DNA from: CAZNPL01 sp964574815 | GTDB taxonomy: Bacteria; Planctomycetota; Phycisphaerae; UBA1845 | Assembly (NCBI GenBank): GCA_964574815.1 | Contig: CAZNPL010000002.1 | Span: 62,001 to 126,000, forward strand | Length of the DNA: 64,000 nucleotides | Direction: 5' to 3' | Shown: positions 56,855 to 64,000 of the stretch, piece after piece | How positions within the stretch are numbered: position 1 is the stretch's first letter | How the letters are laid out: the number at the start of each line of letters is the position of its first letter | The notes under the pieces: generated by a model | Database searches by the model: none | What the model was told of the DNA's origin: nothing | The model's input: only the letters and a program-made list of their open reading frames with translations | Made by a program: the position numbers and the translations under genes

Positions 56855-57898
56855 TCATCGGCCGCAGCACTTCTTGTACTTCCGGCCGCTCCCGCACGGG
56901 CATGGGTGGTTGCGGCCGACGCTGACGGTTTCACGCCGATGAGGCATCGGCGGCGCAGGCCAATCGGCGGACCCACGACGCGACTGCTTCTTCTTACGCC
57001 CGAACAGTCCTAGACCACGTCGGCGGGGCCGCCCCAGGTAGATGTCGCAGAGTTCCTCTACGTCCTCTTCACTACTCAGGTCGAACTCACACAGTTCGAG
57101 CACGCCGTCCCCATGTGGACTTCGTTTCGGAAGTTCCTCCGGATTCACCGTGGGAAGAAGGTCGATCTTTCCGTTCGACTCGACATACGCGTTCAGTAAG
57201 CACTCGATCGCCCCGCGTACGAGCGTGCGCCGGAATTCCTCATCGATGTGGCGGCTCTCACGGGCGTGCTCGAGCACCGCGTGCCAGTGCGGCACCGCCT
57301 CCATGTTCCGGCCGGTCACGGCAAGCATATCCCCCATCATGGCGTGTGCTTCGATGTCTTTGCCGTCGAGTTCGAGTGCGCGCTGATAGGCCTCTCTTGC
57401 ACGTCCGGGTTGCCCGCCATGCTTGTAGACATTGCCCAGCCGGACCCAAAGGAAGGCGCGATCGGGCTCGCGGTCAATCAGCTTTTGAAGATGGTCCTCC
57501 GCTTCAGTTGCATACCTGACGGGCTTCTTGTCGAAGGTCTGATTTCGTCCAAGCACGAGCGGCACGTCCTCGACGCCGCTGACAAGGCCCAACGCCATTA
57601 CCTTGATGAACATCTCGGTGTCGTCCGGAAGCTTCCACGGCCCCCCTGCATCGCATTTCCGGCAACGGAAATAGGCGGTGAATCCCACCGCTTCTTCGAT
57701 GCCCTCAGGGTCAGCCGGGGTGGCCACCGTCGTATCCAGGACAATGGATCCGACGTTGTATCGGCCCTTGGCGCCGCACTCACCGCAGACCAGCGGCAGA
57801 GACTCGACCATGCGAGACAGATTTGTGATGTCGCGTGTGATCTCCGATGGCACAGAAGAAGCACACCTGGATGAACGCCGTCTTGTCCTCCGTGACAT
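56855..57898 (-). CDS. TPR protein with C-terminal SEC-C motif and zinc-ribbon-like N-terminus
   Basis: A 347-residue cytosolic protein. ATG 57898 has GGAGGG seven bases upstream. Two C-x-x-C pairs (C-G-E-C-G and C-R-K-C-D) near residues 38-80 form a zinc-ribbon-like start. TPR helices follow at about 125-205 (L-W-V-R-L-G-N-V-Y-K-H-G-G, then A-R-E-A-Y-Q-R-A-L-E-L-D). A basic linker (K-K-K-Q-S-R-R) leads to the SEC-C zinc motif at the end: G-R-N-H-P-C-P-C-G-S-G-R-K-Y-K-K-C-C. SEC-C motifs bind zinc and often SecB or ribosomes in SecA; on a TPR protein the partner is unknown. Confidence 0.88.
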   Translation of the reverse strand: MSRRTRRRSSRCASSVPSEITRDITNLSRMVESLPLVCGECGAKGRYNVGSIVLDTTVATPADPEGIEEAVGFTAYFRCRKCDAGGPWKLPDDTEMFIKVMALGLVSGVEDVPLVLGRNQTFDKKPVRYATEAEDHLQKLIDREPDRAFLWVRLGNVYKHGGQPGRAREAYQRALELDGKDIEAHAMMGDMLAVTGRNMEAVPHWHAVLEHARESRHIDEEFRRTLVRGAIECLLNAYVESNGKIDLLPTVNPEELPKRSPHGDGVLELCEFDLSSEEDVEELCDIYLGRPRRRGLGLFGRKKKQSRRGSADWPAPPMPHRRETVSVGRNHPCPCGSGRKYKKCCGR

Positions 57899-58364
57899 AT
57901 CGAACCCTCCGTCTGAACAGTAACACGGTTCAAGTGGACACTATAGCGCGCGGCCCTTGAAATGCCAGGGGTCATGCGAGAATTGGCCGGCGGTTGACCC
58001 CGCGAGACCGTGTCGGCGACGCCGGCTGTGACAATCGTCCGCAGGTCGAGCAAACCACAGATGGTTGAGTTCCGCTTAACAGTCTCAGGCCGGCCATGTG
58101 TAGTCGTTTGTTCGGTAGTCTCATTCTGTGAGTTTTACTCGTCTGCAGGTTCTCGCCCCCGACGCCACGTCTGCTTCGTTCGGCCGAGTATGGCGGCTGA
58201 GCCGGCCTGCACATGCCAAGGGCAAGTCCGGCGTCCAGGGTGGCGTGATTGGCGACGCCGTGAACAGTCGGCTTCGCGGTTCTTCGATCGAGGGTTGACA
58301 CGGACCACCTTGAGCATGCGCGTTTCGCTGATACACTACCCGCCACGGGCGACGGAACGAGCGC
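57899..58364. other. Divergent intergenic region between SEC-C gene and mla operon
   Basis: These 466 bases contain no supported gene. Short frames on both strands lack ribosome sites and domain signals. A candidate promoter for the plus-strand operon lies at 58310-58337. Confidence 0.5.
58310..58337 (+). promoter_or_regulatory. Candidate promoter of the mla-type operon
   Basis: TTGAGC (58310-58315) and TACACT (58332-58337) are separated by 16 bases and lie about 28 bases before the GTG start at 58365. Each box matches four of six sigma-70 positions. A perfect TTGACA at 58295-58300 is also present but has no -10 box at a proper distance. Confidence 0.35.
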
Positions 58365-59498
58365 GTGTCGGAGAACTCCGCAAACCTGGATGTCAATCGT
58401 TCGGAGGACGGCTCGCTGTTGGTCGAGCTGGCCGGGCATTGGCGCAAGACGCTCGACCTGCCGGATGCCTCGGGGGTGCTCGGCCGGATTGAATCGTCGT
58501 CAGCGGTGCCGCGCATTTTTTTCAATTCGGAGCGCCTCGAGAGCTGGGACAGCGGCGTGCTCACTTTTCTGATCAAGGTGATCGACGCGTGCCGGGAGCG
58601 TGAGATCGACGTCGATCGCAGCGGTTTGCCCGAAGGAGTACGGCGGCTGCTCGAGCTGGCTTACGCCGTGCCCGAGAAGCAGATGCACCGGGGGGATGGG
58701 CGGAGATCGTTGCTGACCCGAGTCGGCGAAGGCACAGTCCTCGTATATCGATCCGGGGTCGACTTCCTGAGGTTTACCGGGGAATGCGCGTTATCCCTTG
58801 GACGGTTTGTCACAGGGAGGGCTCGCTACCGGCGCGTGGACATGATCGCGACGCTTCAGGAATGCGGGGTCGATGCCCTGCCGATCGTCTCTCTGATCAA
58901 CATTCTGGTCGGGCTTATTCTGGCGTTCGTCGGCGCCGTTCAGCTCATGCAGTTTGGCGCTCAGATCTTCGTGGCCGATCTCGTCGGGATCGCGATGACC
59001 CGCGAGATGGCGGCAATCATGACGGGGATCATCATGGCCGGGCGGACAGGGGCTTCTTTCGCCGCCCGGCTGGGCGCGATGACGGTTAACGAAGAGGTGG
59101 ACGCGCTCCAGACCATGGCGATCTCACCGATCGATTTCCTGGTGCTGCCGCGCATCCTGGCGTTGGCGATCATGATGCCGCTGTTGTGCCTTTATGCAGA
59201 CCTTCTGGGCATCGTCGGCGGGCTGATCGTCGGCGTGGGGATGTTGGACATCACGTTGACGCAGTACGTTCTTCAGACGCAGAACGCGATCGGGCTGAAC
59301 AACTTCTTTCTGGGCATCTTCAAGGGATTCGTGTTCGGCATTCTGGTGGCGATTTCCGGCTGCATGCGCGGAATGCAATGCGGGCGCAGTGCCTCGGCCG
59401 TCGGGGCCGCCACGACGTCGGCGGTGGTGACGGCGATCGTACTGATCATCGTGACGGACGCTGTTTTCGCGGTCGTCACTAACGTGCTGGGCATCTGA
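58365..59498 (+). CDS. mlaE: MlaE-family lipid ABC transporter permease with N-terminal STAS domain
   Basis: A 377-residue inner-membrane permease. The start is GTG 58365. Residues about 15-110 form a STAS-like domain (L-L-V-E-L-A-G-H-W, then F-F-N-S-E-R-L-E-S-W-D-S-G-V-L-T-F-L), which in E. coli is the separate protein MlaB. The MlaE domain then shows V-D-M-I-A-T-L-Q-E-C-G-V-D-A-L-P-I-V-S-L, the helix E-M-A-A-I-M-T-G-I-I-M-A-G-R-T-G-A-S-F-A-A-R-L-G split by the membrane, and M-T-V-N-E-E-V-D-A-L. It probably moves phospholipids between the two membranes with the ATPase and MCE protein encoded downstream. Confidence 0.93.
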   Translation: MSENSANLDVNRSEDGSLLVELAGHWRKTLDLPDASGVLGRIESSSAVPRIFFNSERLESWDSGVLTFLIKVIDACREREIDVDRSGLPEGVRRLLELAYAVPEKQMHRGDGRRSLLTRVGEGTVLVYRSGVDFLRFTGECALSLGRFVTGRARYRRVDMIATLQECGVDALPIVSLINILVGLILAFVGAVQLMQFGAQIFVADLVGIAMTREMAAIMTGIIMAGRTGASFAARLGAMTVNEEVDALQTMAISPIDFLVLPRILALAIMMPLLCLYADLLGIVGGLIVGVGMLDITLTQYVLQTQNAIGLNNFFLGIFKGFVFGILVAISGCMRGMQCGRSASAVGAATTSAVVTAIVLIIVTDAVFAVVTNVLGI

Positions 59499-59644
59499 GC
59501 CGCGTGCATTGGAGAATTGCACCCGGCTTAGAGCAGGCGAGCAGGTGAACAGGTGGGAAAACGGAAACGATTGAGTGTTCGGCGTGCCTGCGGTCCACTG
59601 CTCGTCCGTTCCAGAGTTCGTACGTTCTTGTGATCGGGACAGGC

Positions 59645-60433
59645 ATGGCTATGAAGAAGGAAACGACGATTCAAGGCGAGGCGTGCATCAGGGTGAAGGA
59701 TCTCACCATGGCGTATGGGGATTTCGTCATCCAGCATGATCTGAACTTCGAGATCGGGCGAGGAGACATATTCATCGTCATGGGCGGCAGCGGCTGCGGC
59801 AAGAGCACGCTGATGCGGCATCTGATCGGTTTGAAGAGCCCGGCGAAGGGGCAGGTGCTCTACGGCGATACGGATTTCTGGGCCGCCGAACCGCATGAGC
59901 GGAGTGCCATGATGCGGATGTTCGGAGTGCTCTATCAGAGCGGGGCGTTATGGAGTTCGATGACGCTGGCCGAGAATATCGCGCTGCCGCTCGAGACGTA
60001 CACCAGGCTAAGCCGCCGTGAGATTCGCGAAATCGTCTCGCTCAAGCTGTCGCTCGTGGGTCTTGCGGGGTTCGAGGATTTCTACCCTTCGGAGATCAGC
60101 GGCGGCATGTGCAAGCGCGCCGGTCTCGCGCGGGCCATGGCGCTGGATCCGGAAATCCTGTTTTTTGACGAGCCGTCCGCCGGCCTGGACCCCATCAGCT
60201 CCAGGCTGCTGGACGACTTGATTGTCGAGCTTCGCAACAGCCTGGGGTCTACCGTGGTCATCGTCACGCACGAGCTGGCGAGCATTTTCGCCGTGGGGAC
60301 GAACTCGGTCTTCCTGGATGTGGAGAGTAAGACGATGATTGCTCACGGAGCCCCGAAGGTGTTGTTGCAGGGGTCGGACGATCCGAAAGTGCGGCGTTTT
60401 CTCACACGCGGCGAGGGCTCCACGGCAGCCTGA
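59645..60433 (+). CDS. mlaF: ABC transporter ATP-binding protein, MlaF-like
   Basis: A 262-residue ATPase of the lipid transporter. ATG 59645 was chosen over GTG 59630. Motifs in order: Walker A G-G-S-G-C-G-K-S-T, Q-loop Y-Q-S-G-A-L, signature I-S-G-G-M-C-K-R-A, Walker B I-L-F-F-D-E-P-S-A-G-L-D-P and the H-loop V-T-H-E. The Q-S-G-A-L sequence and the M-x-K-R-x-G-L-A-R-A version of the signature are characteristic of MlaF. It follows mlaE after 146 bases and precedes the MCE gene. Confidence 0.95.
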   Translation: MAMKKETTIQGEACIRVKDLTMAYGDFVIQHDLNFEIGRGDIFIVMGGSGCGKSTLMRHLIGLKSPAKGQVLYGDTDFWAAEPHERSAMMRMFGVLYQSGALWSSMTLAENIALPLETYTRLSRREIREIVSLKLSLVGLAGFEDFYPSEISGGMCKRAGLARAMALDPEILFFDEPSAGLDPISSRLLDDLIVELRNSLGSTVVIVTHELASIFAVGTNSVFLDVESKTMIAHGAPKVLLQGSDDPKVRRFLTRGEGSTAA

Positions 60434-60473
60434 CCGGGCCGTAGAGCGGATCTAACGGGAGAGGTCAGTTTTC

Positions 60474-61520
60474 ATGGCCAAGCAAGCGAATCCAACGATC
60501 ATCGGGGCGTTCGTCGTCGGGGCAGTGGCTTTGGTGGTGATCGGGACACTGGCTCTCGGCAGCGGCGCCATGTTCGCCGAGAAGTTGAGGTTCGTTCTTT
60601 TTTTCGAAGGCTCCTCGCTGCACGGGCTCGACGTCGGTGCACCGGTGAATTTCCAGGGCGTTCGGGTCGGATCGGTGTCAAAGGTCGTTATCCGCGTCGC
60701 CCCGAGCGTTCTGTCGATCCGAATCCCCGTGTACATTGAGATTGAACCCGATCGCCTCGAATACGTCGGTCCGCGGAGGAACGATCCGGATGAAGCCCTC
60801 GATTACCTCATTGAGGAGCGTGGGCTGCGGGCACAGCTTGCGACGCCGAGTTTTGTAACGGGCAAGCAGGTCATTGAGCTGGACTACTTCCCGGATACAC
60901 CCATCAACTACGAGCGTGCTGATCCGACGGTCACCGAGTTGCCGACGATCCCATCGATGATTGAAACGGTGACGCGCTCATTGCAGGAGTTCGACTTCGA
61001 GTTGTTCCTGACCAACGTTGAGGATACCATGGACGGGATCCGCGAGCTCGTCCGCTCCCCGGAACTGGAAGCCGTCATTCGCGACACCAACGAGATGCTG
61101 AAGACTTTGAATAAACTCGCTCAGAACGTGGATGCGCAGGTCGAGCCGATCGTCGCGGATTTCAAGGATACCATGCAGGAAATCCGCAAGGCACTTGGCC
61201 AGGCCGAGCGCAGCATCGCGTCGGCGGAGGACTCTCTGAACACGACCCTGGAAGAGGTGCGGGTTCTTGTCAAGGATGTCGATGCCGAAGTCAGGCCGCT
61301 CAGCCAAAACGCAAAGGACGTGCTCAAAGAGGCGCGAGATTCGCTGTCCGAGGCCCGCGTCACACTGACCGCCGTTCAACGGGTCGTATCCGAGGATTCG
61401 CCGATGTACTATCGCGTGACGAACACGGTCGATGAGATCGGGCGGGCGGCACGCTCGATCCGGGAATTGGCCGATCTGCTGGAGCGGCAGCCGGAATCGT
61501 TCATTAAAGGAAAGCCCTGA
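60474..61520 (+). CDS. mlaD: MCE/MlaD-family protein
   Basis: A 348-residue membrane-anchored periplasmic protein. GGGAGAGG lies upstream of ATG 60474. One helix is at about 9-31 (I-I-G-A-F-V-V-G-A-V-A-L-V-V-I-G). The MCE domain follows with F-F-E-G-S-S-L-H-G-L-D-V-G-A-P-V-N-F-Q-G and V-R-V-G-S-V. The C-terminal 170 residues are a long, acidic, predicted helical region, as in tunnel-forming PqiB/YebT relatives, longer than E. coli MlaD (183 residues). It would carry phospholipid between membranes. Confidence 0.93.
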   Translation: MAKQANPTIIGAFVVGAVALVVIGTLALGSGAMFAEKLRFVLFFEGSSLHGLDVGAPVNFQGVRVGSVSKVVIRVAPSVLSIRIPVYIEIEPDRLEYVGPRRNDPDEALDYLIEERGLRAQLATPSFVTGKQVIELDYFPDTPINYERADPTVTELPTIPSMIETVTRSLQEFDFELFLTNVEDTMDGIRELVRSPELEAVIRDTNEMLKTLNKLAQNVDAQVEPIVADFKDTMQEIRKALGQAERSIASAEDSLNTTLEEVRVLVKDVDAEVRPLSQNAKDVLKEARDSLSEARVTLTAVQRVVSEDSPMYYRVTNTVDEIGRAARSIRELADLLERQPESFIKGKP

Positions 61521-61535
61521 GCCGGAGCCATCAAG

Positions 61536-62147
61536 ATGCCTCAATTCAAGCTCGGTTGTCACATCGCGATACTGACGATCGCCGCGGCCGCGGTTTTGCC
61601 AGGATGCGGCAGATCCAAACAGGCACGGTTTTTCGTTCTCGAGCCGAGAGCGGGACACGCGGGACTCGAATCGGCGCGCGCCGCGGCCTCCGGGGGCCTG
61701 ACGGTGGGGATCGCTCCGGTCGAACTGCCGGCGTACCTGGATCGACCGCAGATTGTCACCAGGACGTCGGACGTGGAGGTGGGGGTGGCGGAGTACTATC
61801 GGTGGGCCGAGCCGCTGAACTCAAGTTTGCCCAGGATGCTTGCTCATGAGCTCGAGCAGGCACGGGCGATTGACAACGTGGTGCTGCTTCCCACGCTCGC
61901 GCCGGTCGAACCGGACCGGGTTATTCTCGTCGAGCTGTTCCGATTTGACGGCGCGCCGGGTGCGACGGTTCGCCTGAGCGCTCAATACACAATCCTCGAC
62001 AAGGAACGCAATCTGGTGGCGGGCCCGGTCCGTTCCGAGATCAGCGCTCCGGTGGCGGACGCGAGCTTCGAATCGCTTGTACGCGCCATGAGGGAGGCCG
62101 CTTCGCGCTTCAGCGGCCAACTCGCCGGCGCGCTGGCCGATGGATGA
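61536..62147 (+). CDS. PqiC-like ABC-transport auxiliary lipoprotein
   Basis: A 203-residue lipoprotein. The signal ends in A-V-L-P-G-C-G, so the lipidated Cys is at about 24. The mature domain begins R-F-F-V-L-E-P and contains G-I-A-P-V-E-L-P-A-Y-L-D-R-P-Q-I-V-T-R, the conserved strand-loop of the PqiC/DUF330 family. It closes the lipid transport operon, 15 bases after the MCE gene, and is expected at the outer membrane as receiving partner of the MCE tunnel. The mix of MlaE, MlaF, MlaD and PqiC is common outside the proteobacteria. Confidence 0.9.
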   Translation: MPQFKLGCHIAILTIAAAAVLPGCGRSKQARFFVLEPRAGHAGLESARAAASGGLTVGIAPVELPAYLDRPQIVTRTSDVEVGVAEYYRWAEPLNSSLPRMLAHELEQARAIDNVVLLPTLAPVEPDRVILVELFRFDGAPGATVRLSAQYTILDKERNLVAGPVRSEISAPVADASFESLVRAMREAASRFSGQLAGALADG

Positions 62148-62245
62148 TCAAGTGCGGTAGCGATGGTGGCCGGAACAGACCACTGGGGAGGACAAGGCAT
62201 TGTGGTGCAATCCGGTCCGGGCGGTCCCGGAAGCGTTTTGATTCG

Positions 62246-63193
62246 TCACGAGTGCGCGTCGCGTATGATCTGCGTCCAGCGTTTGTCGAGCCAGTTCCAC
62301 CAGATGGCAGGATGTTCACGAAGGAATGCATCGACGCACTTGGCCCACTTGACCGTTGCGGCCTCGGCTTGCCGGCGGATCGCACCGCCTCGACTGATCT
62401 CCAGCGGTTCCAGGTATTCCACGTGATACGCGCCGCGGCTCCAATGCCAAAAGACTGGAACCACCGGAGCGCCCGTGCGGGCGGACATGACGAATACGCC
62501 GATCGGGAAGTAGGTGAGTCGCCCGAGGATGTTGACGGCGACGCCCTCGTTCTGCTTGCGCGGCGTGTCCGGTGTGATGAACATCATCTTGCCCTGTCGC
62601 AACACCGAGATCGCGACCTGCAGCCGCTGCGCCTTGGACGCCCGGGCGGGGGGAATAACCAGTTCACCCTCCCCGGCGAGTCCCACCTCCTTGTCGATTC
62701 GCGCCTTGCGCGGGTCGGTGTTGCGACGGAGGTAGACACTGCACGGGATGCGGGACGATACGACCGCAGCGTACAGGGGATACCCACAGATATGCGGGGC
62801 GATGTGGATGACGCCTCTTCCGGTGCCGTAGACCTGTTCAATGAATCCGAAGGAATCATCGAATTTGAACCGTTGGAGGCAGCCGCTCTGCGCGACGTTT
62901 GCGCGCATCACGTGCCCGATCATGCAGAGCTGATCCACCGCCCGTTCGAAGTGTGCGTCAAGCAAGCCGGGTCGATAGAGTCCGACCAGCTTCATGTTCC
63001 GCTCGAGGCGACGACGGAGGGGGAACGCCGCTCGGGTGAAGACCAGCAATCCGCGCCTGATCGCTTCGACAGCGTCACCGTTTTGTGAACGCTGGGAGAG
63101 GCGCATGGCGACACGCAGCGAGGCGAACGTCACGGTTTTTCTCACCGACCTTCCGAGCGTCATTGGTGTGTCGTGGCGCCGCGCCGTCATCAT
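62246..63193 (-). CDS. LpxL/HtrB-like lipid A acyltransferase family protein
   Basis: A 315-residue membrane-associated acyltransferase-like protein. Family features are R-R-R-L-E-R-N-M-K-L-V near residue 65, V-I-H-I-A-P-H-I-C-G-Y-P at the active site, and V-P-V-F-W-H-W followed by Y-H-V-E-Y-L-E-P-L. The active histidine is present, but the acidic residue five positions later (H-x-x-x-x-E/D) is replaced by Pro, so activity or alignment is doubtful. No ribosome site supports any start; ATG 63163 is an alternative to 63193. It stands opposite the lipid transport operon, consistent with an envelope function. Confidence 0.82.
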   Translation of the reverse strand: MMTARRHDTPMTLGRSVRKTVTFASLRVAMRLSQRSQNGDAVEAIRRGLLVFTRAAFPLRRRLERNMKLVGLYRPGLLDAHFERAVDQLCMIGHVMRANVAQSGCLQRFKFDDSFGFIEQVYGTGRGVIHIAPHICGYPLYAAVVSSRIPCSVYLRRNTDPRKARIDKEVGLAGEGELVIPPARASKAQRLQVAISVLRQGKMMFITPDTPRKQNEGVAVNILGRLTYFPIGVFVMSARTGAPVVPVFWHWSRGAYHVEYLEPLEISRGGAIRRQAEAATVKWAKCVDAFLREHPAIWWNWLDKRWTQIIRDAHS

Positions 63194-63534
63194 AACAGCT
63201 TTTTTAAGGCCGCTTCACAGGCAATTCAAGGCGGGGGGGACCATGTACTGCCTGTTCGCCGACGGGGCATGGCCACTTGCAGGTGCGGCCGCGGCCGGGT
63301 ACCGCACGAGACGAAAGAGTCGTGGGGCGTTACGATGGACTTTGCCGGAGTCTGCACGTTGGCGTATCGGGCGGGGTCGGGCACCCTGCAAGGAGCGGCT
63401 TGGTTCGATCGCGGAAAGGTCGCGCGTTTTCAGCCTGGCGTGCGAGCGGTCGCGGCGGTCGGCGATCACGCCGTCGGCGCACGGTGCGTGGCGTTTCGCA
63501 ACAAAGGTCCCCGTGGCAGGGAGGAATTACGTTT
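63194..63534. other. Divergent intergenic region
   Basis: These 341 bases lie between the acyltransferase start and the last gene. Frames that run through them in both directions have no domain, ribosome site or coding character that I can support. A GGGAGG site for the last gene is at the right end. Confidence 0.4.
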
Positions 63535-64000
63535 GTGTACTTCCAAGGGCTGAGTTGTCTGGCAGTTTTCATATGGGCGCCGCTGCTGCAGACGGAGCCT
63601 CCGTCGGAGCAGGGAGCCGTAGAATCGACGGTCGCCACGTCGGCCGCGGAGGCCGAGAGAGTCCTGCGCCCGCCGCCGCAGTCGGCGGAACAGTTTCAGA
63701 CGCGCATTGGACTGAGTCGCGAGCGTATTGAGGCACTCACGCATTACCTGGAATCCGTGCCAAGAGGGGAAGACGAAGCCTCGATTGCGATTCGGCAGGC
63801 CCGCCAGGAACTTCTCAACGCATGGCAGAACTACCTTCAAGGTCTGGAACGCGCCCGGCAACTGAAGGGGACCATCGACAGCCGAAGCAGCCCGGAGCAC
63901 CTGGAATCACTTACGCAGCAGGTCGCGCGAATCGAGCAGGAGACGCAGGCCATCAAGAATGCCCCCGTTCCGCTCTGGGTGACTGAAGAGGACGTGCAGT
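63535..64000 (+). CDS. Exported coiled-coil protein, possibly N-terminus of an MscS/KefA-type channel (truncated by window end)
   Basis: The first 155 codons of a gene that runs out of the window. GTG 63535 is the best start; AGGGAGGAA lies about 12 bases upstream. A signal peptide follows (Y-F-Q-G-L-S-C-L-A-V-F-I-W-A-P-L-L, cut near Q-T-E). The mature part is a long predicted coiled coil: R-I-G-L-S-R-E-R-I-E-A-L-T-H-Y-L, then L-L-N-A-W-Q-N-Y and L-E-S-L-T-Q-Q-V-A-R-I-E-Q. This resembles the periplasmic coiled coil of large MscS/KefA channels. The remainder of the gene would decide. Confidence 0.6.
   Translation, partial: MYFQGLSCLAVFIWAPLLQTEPPSEQGAVESTVATSAAEAERVLRPPPQSAEQFQTRIGLSRERIEALTHYLESVPRGEDEASIAIRQARQELLNAWQNYLQGLERARQLKGTIDSRSSPEHLESLTQQVARIEQETQAIKNAPVPLWVTEEDVQ

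Overview
The window reads as a high-GC scaffold from a diderm bacterium, most likely a planctomycete close to the Phycisphaerae. I infer this from the mix of genes and not from any marker-gene comparison. There are several Ser/Thr protein kinases, including one with a beta-propeller and one fused to a sulfatase-modifying-factor domain. Secreted Cys-rich and ankyrin proteins, dockerin-like D-T-G-D-Y repeats, a MoxR/DUF58/DUF4350/DUF4129 cassette, an Mla-type outer-membrane lipid transporter and an LpxL-like acyltransferase are also present. A run of exactly 100 Ns (45472-45571) shows this is a scaffolded draft assembly. I found no rRNA, tRNA or CRISPR array and no intact insertion sequence.

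Layout. 1-5992: the 3' end of an RbsC-type sugar permease, a repeat/hairpin element, a secreted GH38 alpha-mannosidase and two exported proteins. 6032-13046: RDD and SpoIIM-like membrane proteins converge on a minus-strand operon (membrane protein, DUF4129, DUF4350, MoxR ATPase, DUF58). 13190-22106: kinase with TolB-like propeller, methyltransferase, membrane protein, fused double alpha/beta hydrolase and a second kinase. 22320-25794: an ArsR regulator with a tandem SRPBCC protein, then a REC-GAF-HD-GYP protein. 26389-28328: an exported protein translationally coupled to a matrixin-like protease with PKD domains. 28375-32650: clpS, miaB, a TMTC-like membrane protein and an HTH-REC regulator. 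32651-34047: a 1.4 kb non-coding region with quasi-periodic repeats.

34048-39878 is the most striking part. It is a tightly packed minus-strand operon, transcribed from a roughly 15-haem cytochrome c through a Rieske protein and a split b6-type cytochrome b. It ends in one polypeptide that joins a hexahaem cytochrome c, a transmembrane helix, a GltD/DsrL-like FAD-NAD(P)H module and a 2x[4Fe-4S] ferredoxin. It looks like a quinol-oxidising Rieske/cytochrome b complex wired both to periplasmic multihaem carriers and to a cytoplasmic NAD(P)H/ferredoxin module.

40263-52403: a degenerate kinase-like protein fused to a formylglycine-generating-enzyme-like domain, then a giant secreted protein with about 39 visible copies of a 53-residue, 8-Cys repeat, interrupted by the assembly gap. 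52515-57898: an exported ankyrin protein, three overlapping small lipoprotein genes and a TPR/SEC-C protein. 58365-62147: an Mla/Pqi-type lipid transport operon (permease with STAS, ATPase, MCE protein, PqiC-like lipoprotein), facing an LpxL-like acyltransferase. The window ends inside a gene that resembles the periplasmic part of an MscS/KefA-type channel.

Many start codons were moved from the longest open frame to an internal ATG, GTG or TTG with a better ribosome-binding site or signal peptide. These choices are stated in each entry.
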